From: CAKZLS01 sp963786305
GTDB lineage: Bacteria > Pseudomonadota > Alphaproteobacteria > Rhodospirillales > Defluviicoccaceae
Direction: 5' to 3'
DNA: 64,000 nucleotides
Assembly: GCA_963786305.1 (NCBI GenBank)
Contig: CAWAYL010000014.1
Location: 372,001-436,000, forward strand
A program made the translations under genes and the position numbers. The notes under the pieces are model-generated. The model was not told the origin of the DNA. It ran no database searches and saw only the letters and a program-made list of their open reading frames with translations. Shown here one piece after another: positions 1 through 8,009 of this stretch; position 1 is the first letter of the stretch; each line of letters begins with the position of its first letter.

Positions 1-269
1 CAATCGATCTCCTCGAGGAGCTTTTCAGAGTTTCTGATCAGCCGGTCCAGCATCTTCCGCTCCGCGATCGCTTGGCGTGTATAGAGGCCATGCTTCAAGG
101 CGTTCTGGTTGCCGGGTGGGGCGCCCGAGCCGTTCGCGCCGCCGTGCATGCGGCAGCGGTTTCGGCCTTGGACCGTCGGCGATCGGCACGGTTTGCCACT
201 GCGCGTCTTCGCGCCGCAGCGCGGGCTCGCAAGCATGGGAGCCGTGGTGTGGTCATGCGTGCCGGTCAT
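1..269 (-). CDS. Small Cys-rich protein with ALKHG signature, partial at window edge
   Basis: The frame runs off the left edge, so only about the first 89 residues are present. A Cys-containing N-terminal part (CGAKTRSGKPC, then RCRMHGG) is followed at residues 53-61 by GNQNALKHG and the start of a charged helix. I know this combination from a widespread group of small alphaproteobacterial and phage-borne proteins of unknown function; the ALKHG signature also appears near the start of some phage terminase small subunits. The ATG at 269 lies 9 bases after the stop of the upstream gene, so the two are probably co-transcribed. No function is assigned. Confidence 0.6.
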   Translation of the reverse strand, partial: MTGTHDHTTAPMLASPRCGAKTRSGKPCRSPTVQGRNRCRMHGGANGSGAPPGNQNALKHGLYTRQAIAERKMLDRLIRNSEKLLEEID

Positions 270-278
270 CGCCGGATG

Positions 279-944
279 TCAGGCCTTGGCGCGGCTCTGC
301 CGGCGGCCCGCTCCGGCGCTGGTTTCGGAGGCGCCATCGGGTTCGTCGAGGATGACACCCCCGTCGGATCCGGCGTCCCGATTTCGTTTTCGCGCCGGGT
401 TTCCCGTCTCGATGTGGCCGACCACGGCCTGGCCGCCCGATTCGATGTTGACGTATTCCACGGTCACCTTCTGCTGGCCCTTGCCCCGGTGCTTGTCGAG
501 GACCTCGATCTGCCGCGCATAGAGCGAAAGCAGCTTGCCGGCGTGGCGGAGATTGTGATCCCTGCCTTGCGCCGACTGCGCCGGTAGCATCGCCCGGCGG
601 AGGCATTCCATCGCGGCGTTATGGGTCGCGACCATCTGGGTCGCCAGCATGCCTTCGGTTTCGTCGGTTGGCTGGATGCCCTGGAGCATCGAGATCGCCG
701 AGCGAACCAGCGTCACCCGCTCGTCGTCGCGGAGGCCGTCGGGCAGCCAGAGGGTGTCGGCGACCTGTTTGATCAGGCGTTGCTGCAGGGCCGGCTCCCG
801 CGTGCCCGTCGCGTGCTCGATGACCGCGTCGTGTTCGGCCGGGACGGCCGCCGCCGGCGTTTTCCTGGTGCTGGAGCGTTTGGCCAAGGGGCTTGCCTCA
901 TATCGGGATGGCGATTGACGATAACGCGACCATAGCAGAAGCAC
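279..944 (-). CDS. Conserved alphaproteobacterial protein of unknown function
   Basis: Frame of 221 residues with a basic, low-complexity N-terminus, a helical middle (QQRLIKQVADTLWLPDGL, then QMVATHNAAMECLRRA) and a C-terminal motif KVTVEYVNIESGGQAVVG followed by a disordered basic tail. I recall proteins with this middle and tail from many Rhodospirillales, usually next to the ALKHG-type protein, as here. There is no catalytic motif, signal peptide or membrane segment. The start is uncertain because the first 30 residues are poorly constrained. Function unknown. Confidence 0.65.
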   Translation of the reverse strand: MLLLWSRYRQSPSRYEASPLAKRSSTRKTPAAAVPAEHDAVIEHATGTREPALQQRLIKQVADTLWLPDGLRDDERVTLVRSAISMLQGIQPTDETEGMLATQMVATHNAAMECLRRAMLPAQSAQGRDHNLRHAGKLLSLYARQIEVLDKHRGKGQQKVTVEYVNIESGGQAVVGHIETGNPARKRNRDAGSDGGVILDEPDGASETSAGAGRRQSRAKA

Positions 945-1149
945 GCTAGATGTTCACTTTGAATGTCTACTGTGCATGGGGTTGTTTTCGCAAAAATGCA
1001 AACACCCTCCCCCCTGTTTCGCCATTGTCGCCGGGAGCACCGGGCCGGAGCGCGGGAAGCGCGCGAGAATCCGCGGGCGGTTGCCGAACGCGAGCCAGGG
1101 GTGATAAATCAAATCGGCACAGAAGCCTTTGACGCGAAAGGGACCAGCC
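945..1149. promoter_or_regulatory. Divergent intergenic region
   Basis: About 205 bases separate the leftward gene starting at 944 from the rightward dihydroorotase gene. The part from 945 to 1015 is clearly richer in A and T than the neighbours and is the likely home of both promoters. I cannot name convincing -35/-10 boxes. The sequence AAAGGGA at 1137-1143 is the ribosome binding site that favours the GTG start at 1150. Confidence 0.3.
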
Positions 1150-2478
1150 GTGGCCGAAACTTTCGATCTTGTTCTTCGTGGCGGTAAGTGCGTCACGCCG
1201 GGCGGTATCGCCCGGGCGGATATCGGTGTTCGCGGCGGGCGGATCGCCGCCATCGGCGATGTCGATGGCGACGGGGCCAACGTGCTGGACTGCGCCGGTC
1301 TGCACGTCCTGCCGGGCGTGATCGATAGCCAGGTGCACTTCCGCGAACCGGGACTGGAGCACAAGGAGGACTTTGGCACCGGGACGGCGGCCGCCGCGCT
1401 CGGTGGCGTAACCGCGGTGTTCGAGATGCCCAACACCAAGCCGTCCACCGTGACCGCGGCCGACCTCGCCGACAAGTGCCGCCGCGCCAAGGGCCGGGCA
1501 TGGGTGGATATGGCGTTCTACATCGGCGCGACCGCCGAAAACGCCGAGACCCTGCCTGATCTGGAGACGCTGCCGGCGTGCGCCGGCGTCAAGATGTTCA
1601 TGGGAAGCTCCACCGGCGATCTGCTGGTGGACGAGGACGCGGCGGTCGCCGCGGTGCTCGCCAACGGCTCGCGCCGGATGGCCGTTCACTGCGAGGACGA
1701 ACGCCGCCTGCGCGAGCGCTTCACCATCGTCGAGGGCGGCGCCGAACCGGTCATGCATCCGGAATGGCGGGACGTGCGGACGGCGTACCTGGCCACCGAG
1801 CGGCTCTTGAACCTCGCCCGCGGAACCCGGCGCCGGGTGCATGTTCTGCACGTCACGACGGCGGAGGAAATGGCGTTGCTCGAGGACTACCGCGACATCG
1901 CGACCGTCGAGGTCACGCCGCAGCATCTCACCCTGGCGGCTCCCGAGTGTTACGAGCTGCTGGACAGCTTCGCGCAGATGAACCCGCCGATCCGCGAGGC
2001 GCGTCATCGCGACGCGCTGTGGGCGGCGTTGCGCCAGGGCCTGGTGGACTGCATCGGTTCGGATCACGCGCCGCATACGCGCGAAGAGAAGAAACGTCCC
2101 TATCCGCAGAGTCCCTCCGGCATGCCGGGGGTGCAGACGCTGCTGCCGGTGATGCTCGATCATGTGGCCAAGGGCCGGCTCAGCCTCGAACGCCTGGTGG
2201 ATCTTGTGTGCGCCGGACCGGCGCGTATCCTGGGGGTCGCCGGGCGGGGGCGCATCGCGCTCGGATATGGCGCGCACTTCAGCGTCGTCGATCTCAAGAT
2301 GCGGCGCATGATCACCAACGCGTGGATCGTCAGCCGGTGCGGCTGGACGCCCTTCGATGGCCTGACGGTCACCGGCTGGCCGGTGGCGACCATCGTCGGG
2401 GGCCGGATGGTCATGCGCGACGGCGCGCTGCTGGGCGATCCGGCCGGCGAGGCGGTGCGGTTCGTGGAATGCCTGTGA
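1150..2478 (+). CDS. pyrC: Dihydroorotase / amidohydrolase family
   Basis: Cyclic amidohydrolase of about 442 residues, expected to interconvert carbamoyl-aspartate and dihydroorotate in pyrimidine synthesis. Visible family motifs: VIDSQVHFREPG near residue 57, the metal-bridging lysine in GVKMFMGSSTGDL near 135, HCED, HVLHVTTAEEM, and the catalytic GSDHAPHTREEK near 300. The first metal-site motif reads QVH rather than HVH; I recall the same Gln in other alphaproteobacterial members, so this is probably a clade trait. GTG at 1150 is chosen over TTG at 1129 because AAAGGGA sits six bases upstream of it. The next gene overlaps its end by ten bases. Hydantoinase- or allantoinase-like activity cannot be excluded. 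Confidence 0.75.
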   Translation: MAETFDLVLRGGKCVTPGGIARADIGVRGGRIAAIGDVDGDGANVLDCAGLHVLPGVIDSQVHFREPGLEHKEDFGTGTAAAALGGVTAVFEMPNTKPSTVTAADLADKCRRAKGRAWVDMAFYIGATAENAETLPDLETLPACAGVKMFMGSSTGDLLVDEDAAVAAVLANGSRRMAVHCEDERRLRERFTIVEGGAEPVMHPEWRDVRTAYLATERLLNLARGTRRRVHVLHVTTAEEMALLEDYRDIATVEVTPQHLTLAAPECYELLDSFAQMNPPIREARHRDALWAALRQGLVDCIGSDHAPHTREEKKRPYPQSPSGMPGVQTLLPVMLDHVAKGRLSLERLVDLVCAGPARILGVAGRGRIALGYGAHFSVVDLKMRRMITNAWIVSRCGWTPFDGLTVTGWPVATIVGGRMVMRDGALLGDPAGEAVRFVECL

Positions 2479-3078
2479 CGCCAACCGGCGTCGGACCCGC
2501 TCCGGGCAACCTGCGATCGGTCGTCACCTATCTGGAAATGCGCGCGCCGCCGTGGGGAGCCGGAACGCCGCCGGACCTCCGTCCGCCGGCCTCCGACATC
2601 CGCCTCGAATGGTTCTCAGACATGACGGTCCCGGTGTACCGCTCGCTGTACGACGCGGTGGGCGAAGCGTGGCTGTGGTGGGAACGCCGCGTGATGAGCG
2701 ACGCGGATCTGGCGAGCGATCCTCGCCGATCCGGGCGTTGTCGTGGGCGTGCTGCGCGCCGGAGCGGCGCCGGCCGGATATGTCGAACTCGACCGGCGGC
2801 GGGCCGGCGAAGTGGAGATCGCCTATTTCGGTCTGACGCCGGCGTTCATCGGCCGAGGCCTCGGCCGGTATCTGATGGCGGCCGCCCTACATGCCGCCTG
2901 GGGGCACGCCGCCCGGGATCAGACGGTCATGCGCGTGTGGCTCCACACCTGCACCGAAGATCATGCCGGCGCGCTCGCGTTCTATCGCCGGGCCGGCTTT
3001 GGCATCTACCGCAGCGATACGATCGACATCGACGATCCCCGCGCCGCCGCCCGCTTTTTCTTTCGTCGAACGCTCTGA
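2469..3078 (+). CDS. GNAT-family N-acetyltransferase, frameshifted
   Basis: Starts at an ATG inside the end of the dihydroorotase gene, so it is translationally coupled. The first part (IRLEWFSDMTVPVYRSLYDAV, residues about 45-65) and the second part (VGVLRAGAAPAGYVELDRR, then GLTPAFIGRGLGRYLM with the acetyl-CoA loop, then ALAFYRRAGF) lie in different frames. Dropping one base near 2720 gives a continuous GNAT domain of about 202 residues. Substrate unknown. The break is probably a sequence error, because both halves are well conserved and free of stops. Confidence 0.6.
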
Positions 3079-3113
3079 GGCCCATCCGCATCGCCGGGCC
3101 CGCGTCACTGAAT

Positions 3114-3149
3114 TACCCTATATAGGTCAATAATAACCTAAACAGGGTA
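3114..3149. promoter_or_regulatory. Two-step dyad upstream of the CTERM-protein gene
   Basis: A 36-base symmetric site: outer arms TACCCT (3114-3119) and AGGGTA (3144-3149), inner arms TAGGT (3123-3127) and ACCTA (3136-3140), equal three-base spacers and an AT-rich eight-base centre. It lies about 105 bases before the GTG start of the next gene in an AT-rich stretch. The nested symmetry suits an operator for a dimeric or tetrameric regulator, or a cruciform; no regulator is identified. Confidence 0.4.
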
Positions 3150-3253
3150 TTTAATGACTAGCATGTTCCGGGGCTTTTAATGCATAATAGTTGTGTTCAA
3201 AGCACGTTGGGGGAATATGGCGTTCGCGCGTCTGTCTTGACAGGAGGTCTGTT

Positions 3254-4018
3254 GTGCGCACTTTCTATGCGGCCGCGCTCGTTTTCGTGGTCGCTCTCTT
3301 AATCGGCGGGGCGAAACCGGCGCAAGCCGCGTTCTATTCCATCAGCGGCATCGGCGATCAACCGCTGCCGGCTTCGCTTAACAATTTGATACCAACGCCG
3401 GACGCGGATTTTCAGGCTCTGGTCCCGGGCGGCGGCGTCATCGTCGATCCCGATGGCGGCGAATTGTTCTGGAGCGGCGGCGCCACGTTGTCCACCACCG
3501 CCGCCGATGTCGCCATCACATATAATTATATCGGCTCTTTCGCCGAGGCCACCAACGTCTTCTCCGCCGGAGGATTGACCTTCCAGAATTCCGGTGTCGG
3601 CGAGGACGGCGGTGGCGATTCGATGCCGCGGGCGCCCATCCACGCTTTCCAGGCGCTGGCCGGGCCCGTCGATTTCGCGTTTTCCACCAGTCTCGACGGC
3701 GGATCCTCGGTCGGCAACATCGCAGGCAACAACGCGGTCGGCAGCGGGTTCGTCAACTACCTGATGTCATATCTGGAGCCTGCCGGCGTCGATGGCGACT
3801 GGAAGCTGACGAGCGCGCCCGGCAATGCGGTTCTGATCCTTTTCGACGACGCCGGCAAGGGGCCGGATCGCAACGACTATGACGATCTCGGGGTCATCGC
3901 CATCGCCACGCCCATTCCCGCGTCCCTGCCGTTGTTCGCCGCCGCTCTCGGCGGCCTCGGGTTGATGGTGTGGCGCCGGACCACGAAAAACGAGAACGTG
4001 GGCCGGCCGGCCGAATAA
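3254..4018 (+). CDS. Secreted VPLPA-CTERM sorting-domain protein
   Basis: About 254 residues. It begins with an N-terminal signal peptide (FYAAALVFVVALLIGG, cleavage likely after AQA). The middle is Gly/Ser/Ala-rich beta-type sequence. The C-terminus has the exosortase-type tripartite signal: PIPASLPLFAAALGGLGLM followed by WRRTTK. Such proteins are recognised by an exosortase and anchored to or released at the cell surface, often with exopolysaccharide. GTG at 3254 is chosen because AGGAGG lies at 3242-3247. No exosortase gene is in the window, so the processing enzyme must be elsewhere. Confidence 0.7.
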   Translation: MRTFYAAALVFVVALLIGGAKPAQAAFYSISGIGDQPLPASLNNLIPTPDADFQALVPGGGVIVDPDGGELFWSGGATLSTTAADVAITYNYIGSFAEATNVFSAGGLTFQNSGVGEDGGGDSMPRAPIHAFQALAGPVDFAFSTSLDGGSSVGNIAGNNAVGSGFVNYLMSYLEPAGVDGDWKLTSAPGNAVLILFDDAGKGPDRNDYDDLGVIAIATPIPASLPLFAAALGGLGLMVWRRTTKNENVGRPAE

Positions 4019-4159
4019 GGGCCTTCGGTTCCGCGCCGCACCCGGTGACGATGCGGGCGCCGCCAAGTCGGGCCTTTATTTTTACCCTCGGTGTCGTTAC
4101 GCTTGATCATCCATTCCTGGCATCGATCACCGATTCCTTGGAACGAGGCAAGCGATCGT

Positions 4160-4519
4160 ATGTCGACCATACGCTTTTTGTCGTCTTCTACCGACAAAAC
4201 CGTTACCGCTTCGGCGCCATCCGGAGAGCGGCCGACCCTTCTCGCCATTGCGCAGGAACACGGTGTTCCCATCCTGTTCAACTGCGATAGCGGCGATTGC
4301 AGCGCCTGTCTCGTCGGTGTGGAGACCCTTTCCGGCACGAAAACGGCTTTCGCGCCGCTCACCGATAAAGAGAAGTTTCTTTTGACGTCCATGGTTTTCC
4401 TGACGGACGCGGACGTCAGAAATGCGGAGGCGGGGCGCGCGGCTCCCGAATCGCGGCTGGCGTGCCAGTACCGGCCCGGTGATGAAGATATCGTCGTCAC
4501 CTTTGAAGACGGCTTGTGA
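4160..4519 (+). CDS. [2Fe-2S] ferredoxin
   Basis: A 119-residue soluble protein with the plant-type ferredoxin cluster motif CX4CX2C (CDSGDCSAC, about residue 45) and a fourth cysteine in RLACQY near residue 106. It probably passes electrons to an oxygenase or reductase. ATG at 4160 is preceded by GAGG at 4144-4147; a longer frame starting at 4091 would add residues without family character. It lies 63 bases before the acuI-like gene on the same strand. Partner unknown. Confidence 0.7.
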   Translation: MSTIRFLSSSTDKTVTASAPSGERPTLLAIAQEHGVPILFNCDSGDCSACLVGVETLSGTKTAFAPLTDKEKFLLTSMVFLTDADVRNAEAGRAAPESRLACQYRPGDEDIVVTFEDGL

Positions 4520-4582
4520 CGACGGCCCTGAAAACCTGAATTAACGGCCGCGCAAGTCACAACACTTCGGGGAGCATGGTTC

Positions 4583-5587
4583 ATGGCTGTAAAGAGCGAA
4601 TTCACGGCTCTGGTTCTGGACGAGGCCGATGGTAAAGTGACGTCCAGCGTGCAGACGCTCGAGGACGCCGCCCTGCCGGACGGCGACGTGACGGTTTCCG
4701 TGGCGTATTCGGATCTCAACTATAAGGACGGCATGGTTTTGAGCGGCATCGGCCGGCTGGTCCGTCAATATCCGCACATCCCGGGCATCGATTTCGTCGG
4801 CACGGTCGAGCAGTCGGATTCGCCGCGCTACAAGCCGGGCGACGAAGTGATCCTCACCGGCTGGCGCGTCGGCGAGGTGCATTGGGGCGGTTACGCCACC
4901 AAGTCGCGGGTCAAGGCCGACTGGCTGGTGCCGCTGCCCCAAGGCATGACCATGCGCCAGGCCATGGCCATCGGTACCGCTGGCTTTACCGCCATGCTGG
5001 CGATCATGGCCCTGGAAGACCACGGTCTCAAACCGGACAACAAAGGCGAGGTTCTGGTTACCGGCGCGGCCGGCGGCGTCGGCGGCATCGCCATCGCCCT
5101 TCTGGCCAGCCTCGGCTACCGCGTCGCGGCCTCCACCGGTCGGGCCGGCACCCATGCCTACCTCCGCGATCTCGGTGCCACCACCATCGTCGACCGCGCC
5201 GAGTTCGAAACGCCGCCCAAGGGACCCATGGGGCCGGAGCGATGGTCGGGGGTGATCGACAACGTCGGCGGCAAGAGCCTCGGCGCCGTGCTCGCCGGCA
5301 TCTGTTATTGGGGAAGCTGCGCCTCGGTGGGAAACGCGGGCGGCATCGCCTTCGAGTCCACGGTGATCCCGTTCCTGCTGCGTGGCATCAACCTGCTCGG
5401 CATCGACTCCGCCACCTGTCCCCGGGAGCGCCGCCTCGTGGCCTGGCCGCGACTGGCGCGCGAGTTGCCGATGGACAAGCTGGAAGCCATGACCCGGGTG
5501 GTGCCCTTGGCGGAAGCTCCGGCGGAAGCTGGGAAGATCCTCAAGGGACAGGTCCGGGGACGGACGGTCATTGACGTTCGCGCATAA
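4583..5587 (+). CDS. acuI: Acrylyl-CoA reductase (AcuI/YhdH-type MDR oxidoreductase)
   Basis: 334 residues, the usual length for the AcuI/YhdH branch of zinc-free medium-chain reductases. Motifs: SDLNYKDGM near residue 44, IPGIDFVGTV, the NADPH-binding GAAGGVGG near 165, and SVGNAGG. The family reduces acrylyl-CoA to propionyl-CoA with NADPH; in marine alphaproteobacteria this detoxifies acrylate from dimethylsulfoniopropionate or serves 3-hydroxypropionate use. No dmd or ddd lyase gene is next to it, so the acrylate source is unknown. A ribosome binding site (GGGGAG) precedes the ATG. Confidence 0.8.
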   Translation: MAVKSEFTALVLDEADGKVTSSVQTLEDAALPDGDVTVSVAYSDLNYKDGMVLSGIGRLVRQYPHIPGIDFVGTVEQSDSPRYKPGDEVILTGWRVGEVHWGGYATKSRVKADWLVPLPQGMTMRQAMAIGTAGFTAMLAIMALEDHGLKPDNKGEVLVTGAAGGVGGIAIALLASLGYRVAASTGRAGTHAYLRDLGATTIVDRAEFETPPKGPMGPERWSGVIDNVGGKSLGAVLAGICYWGSCASVGNAGGIAFESTVIPFLLRGINLLGIDSATCPRERRLVAWPRLARELPMDKLEAMTRVVPLAEAPAEAGKILKGQVRGRTVIDVRA

Positions 5588-5653
5588 TTTTGAGAGTATT
5601 ACCCTTCAGTCGCGCAACCATCGGTGCACGCGCCGATACTGGGGGTTCAAATC

Positions 5654-6304
5654 TTGAGAAAAGCAACGCCCTTGGGTACGGCGGCGTTTGTCCGTGTTGC
5701 GCGGTACGCTTGCATGAGCGTCGTGGTGGCAGGGTTCGTTTCCGGATGTGGCGGACGCGAGCATGCGAGTCCATACGCCGCGGCCGTGTTTGACGATCCG
5801 CCCATCTATTGCTACCGGACCATCGGAGACGCGGATTGCTACCGGCAACCGCTTGTTGGCGCCGAGCGGCGGCTGGTGAACTATTACGGACCGCCGCCCG
5901 AAGATTACGATCGGCCGGAACCGCTTCCCGCGCCCCAGCTCCATCCACCGCCTCCGAGGCGACCCGTGCCGGATCCAAGTGTCGTCGTGCCAGCACCCGC
6001 GTCCGCCGTGACGCCCGCGAACCAGCCGACCCCGCTGTTCCCGACGACACCGTCGCCGGCCGCCGAGGCCGAAGGCGGCAACGACTTGGCCACGACCACA
6101 ACTCCGGGCACGACCACCGCCACTGCCACCGCCACGATCGCGGTGACACCGACAGCCACGCCACCCGTCGCCGCTCAGCGGGCGGCGTTGCCAAGCCCCG
6201 GGAATCCGGCAAATGCGTCGCCGAAACCGCGGCCCGGAACCGCGCCGGGCGGATCGACGCCTCAAGTCAACGCGCCGCTGGTGATCGAGGTGGCGGACCG
6301 CTAG
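5654..6304 (+). CDS. Proline/threonine-rich lipoprotein
   Basis: Probable outer-membrane lipoprotein. A basic N-terminus and hydrophobic stretch lead to the lipobox FVSGC about residue 29. A conserved segment follows (IYCYRTIGDADCYRQPL, then VNYYGPPP), which I recall from other alphaproteobacterial lipoproteins. The rest is a long disordered tail rich in Pro, Thr and Ala. The start is uncertain: TTG 5654 gives a proper signal peptide, while GTG 5624 is possible but has no ribosome binding site. Function unknown. Confidence 0.55.
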   Translation: MRKATPLGTAAFVRVARYACMSVVVAGFVSGCGGREHASPYAAAVFDDPPIYCYRTIGDADCYRQPLVGAERRLVNYYGPPPEDYDRPEPLPAPQLHPPPPRRPVPDPSVVVPAPASAVTPANQPTPLFPTTPSPAAEAEGGNDLATTTTPGTTTATATATIAVTPTATPPVAAQRAALPSPGNPANASPKPRPGTAPGGSTPQVNAPLVIEVADR

Positions 6305-6376
6305 ACCGACCGCCGCGCGCGCCCTTGACCCCTGTGTCCGGTTTGGACATAGTGCGAGCCGGTGATGTCCTTCGGG

Positions 6377-6453
6377 GGCGGAGTAGCTCAGCTGGTTAGA
6401 GCAGCGGAATCATAATCCGCGTGTCGGGGGTTCGAGTCCCTCCTCCGCTACCA
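6377..6453 (+). tRNA. tRNA-Met (CAT), elongator type
   Basis: A 77-base cloverleaf with genomically encoded CCA. The acceptor stem GGCGGAG pairs with CTCCGCT through one G-U pair. The D-arm contains AGCTGGTTAGA, the anticodon arm is GCGGA-ATCATAA-TCCGC with anticodon CAT, and the T-loop is TTCGAGT. It does not start with C and lacks the initiator features, so elongator Met fits better than initiator Met. tRNA-Ile with lysidine is not excluded by the anticodon, but the stems resemble tRNA-Met. Confidence 0.92.
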
Positions 6454-6460
6454 ATATCTT

Positions 6461-7130
6461 GGCGTCACCGTCACCGTCACCGTCACCGTCACCGGTTTCC
6501 GCCGTGACGCAAACGGCGCCGCGGCCCCCGTCGAGACCGATCGCGGCGCTATCGAATGCACCGAGGTGGTGGTCGACGCCGGTCCATGGATCCGGCGGCT
6601 TTGAGACCTTCTTGATCTGCCCGAAAGCATCTCCGTCCGGCGTCGATCCGGATCTGCAGCGTGCCGACGACGGCGCATTCCCGCCCGTCATCCACGTCGA
6701 CAGCGATGCCCCGCTGCTCTCCGACGAGGACAGATCCGTGATCACCGAGCGAATGTGGGGCATCTACTGTAAGCCTGATTTCCATTTCGGCGGCATCCAG
6801 GGCGGCGCCCAGGCATTCCGGATCGAGACCGATCCCAAGGAGGTGGCAGTCGATCCTTATGGCCTGGACTCGCCGGAATTCGTCGTCGGCGCCGATTTCG
6901 CGCAGATGTGGGTTTCGGCGCTGGCGCATTGCCAGAAACGGTTCGAGGGCCAGCATGCCCGGTTCAAGCGCGAGCCTTCGGCCGGCATCGGCGCCTTTTC
7001 GCCGGACAGCCTTGCGATATTCGATCGTTTCCGCAGGAACTGTACGGTATCGCCGACGTCAACCATGGGGCGGCGTGTCCCGGCGGGTCAGTGCCCTGGC
7101 GTCATGCTCCTGCCTGCTCGTGAAATGAAC
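6461..7130 (+). pseudogene. Remnant of an FAD-dependent DAO-type oxidoreductase
   Basis: Decayed piece of a flavoprotein dehydrogenase of the sarcosine/glycine oxidase type. A segment with ECTEVVVDAGPWIRRL ends at an in-frame TGA where the family has Trp. The frame then shifts to a long conserved stretch (PPVIHVDSDAPLL, ERMWGIYCKPDFHFGGIQGG, VAVDPYGLDSPEFVVG, SAGIGAFSPDSL). It shifts again before GIADVNHG, where the C-terminal FAD contact would be. The first half of the gene is absent and the C-terminus is lost. With a true stop as well as frame changes, this is a genuine pseudogene. It begins about eight bases after the tRNA. Confidence 0.75.
6463..6492 (+). repeat. Hexanucleotide repeat, five units
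   Basis: Five perfect tandem copies of CGTCAC just behind the tRNA. In the frame of the flavoprotein remnant they encode alternating Val-Thr. Probably slippage expansion of an original Val-Thr pair in a gene no longer under selection. Confidence 0.85.
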
Positions 7131-7158
7131 CCGGTTCTCGTTGATGGGAATCCTGCCT

Positions 7159-7902
7159 TCACCCTAATGCCTTTCTGATCAGATTGAGGCCGAGGACGAG
7201 CAGGACGATGAGCACCGCCTTGCCGAACCGCTCCGGGTCGATGCGGCGGCCGAGGCGTTCGCCGAGCCACATGCCGGCGATCACCGGCACAACGCAGGCG
7301 AGCGACCAGGGCGCCGTCTCACGGTCGAGGACGCCGCGCTCGACAAACGCAACGGTGACGAAGATGCCGCCCATCAGAAAGAATGTGCCCAAGGCGGCGA
7401 CAAAGGCTTCCTTGGTCAGGCGAAGGGAGGCGGCATACATGATCAAGGGCGGGCCGTGTACCGTCGACAGGCCTCCGATCACCCCGGCGATGAAACCGAT
7501 GGCGACGCCGACGGGGCGCTCCCGCCGCTCGGACAGCCTGAACTGCGGGTGAAAATGGTTGAGCGCGCAAAACGCCACGACGAGGACGCCGAGGATCCCG
7601 AGAAGCCACCGCGGATCGAGTGCGACGATCAGCGTGGCGCCCATCCACGTTCCGATGGCGAGGGTGATGAGAAGGGGCCAGAAACGGCGCACCGTCACCC
7701 CCAGCAGGCCGCCACGGCTGGCCTGTAACGTATTGGCGCACAACATCGGCAGGACATTCAGCGCCGCCGCCGTTGGCACGTCGAGAAACGCCGAGAGCAG
7801 CGACATGGTGGTCAGCGGCATGCCGAAACCGAACACGCCCTTGATGGTTCCGCCGATGGCGAAGGCGAGAAAGATCAGTGGCAACAGATCGAGGATGTCC
7901 AC
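7159..7902 (-). CDS. TauE/SafE family membrane exporter, copy 1
   Basis: About 247 residues with eight or so hydrophobic segments and the family pattern GVFGFGMPLTTMSLL near the N-terminus and GLSTVHGPPLIMY in the middle. TauE/SafE proteins are proposed sulfite or organosulfonate exporters, and the taurine context supports sulfite export. It is a clear paralog of the protein at 20762-21504; shared stretches include FVAALGTFFLMGGIF and FVERGVL. The GTG start at 7902 is set by alignment to that paralog (VDILDLLP against MQMLDVLP). TauA-like, stress-protein and TRAP genes lie upstream on the same strand. Confidence 0.75.
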   Translation of the reverse strand: MDILDLLPLIFLAFAIGGTIKGVFGFGMPLTTMSLLSAFLDVPTAAALNVLPMLCANTLQASRGGLLGVTVRRFWPLLITLAIGTWMGATLIVALDPRWLLGILGVLVVAFCALNHFHPQFRLSERRERPVGVAIGFIAGVIGGLSTVHGPPLIMYAASLRLTKEAFVAALGTFFLMGGIFVTVAFVERGVLDRETAPWSLACVVPVIAGMWLGERLGRRIDPERFGKAVLIVLLVLGLNLIRKALG

Positions 7903-7930
7903 GAAGAATACCAACGATTGTTAATGGTGA

Positions 7931-7970
7931 TCACAATGGGTGACCATTAGCGATCCTTGGTATAATTCCA
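7931..7970. repeat. Solo arm of the palindromic element
   Basis: Forty bases closely matching the right arm of the complete element 40 bases downstream (8135-8174 region). Both share TCACAATGGG, then a variable core, then TTGGTAT and ATTCCA. It reads as a degenerate partial copy or solo terminus. Confidence 0.55.
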
Positions 7971-8009
7971 AAGACGGGTGGACGCGGCCGCTGCCCGATC
8001 CGTGGATAT

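Noticed and set aside
1..269. Phage terminase small subunit
   Set aside because: The ALKHG signature is shared, but no other phage gene is present and the partner gene is not a terminase large subunit.
1315..1350. Loss of a metal ligand (QVH instead of HVH) as evidence of a dead dihydroorotase
   Set aside because: I recall the same substitution in other intact alphaproteobacterial members, and the other catalytic motifs are conserved.
967..2484. Long leftward open frame opposite the dihydroorotase gene
   Set aside because: GC-rich codon bias leaves the opposite strand open; the rightward frame has the full set of family motifs and the leftward one has none. The same applies to long frames opposite tauA, xsc, the fusion gene and dsrO.
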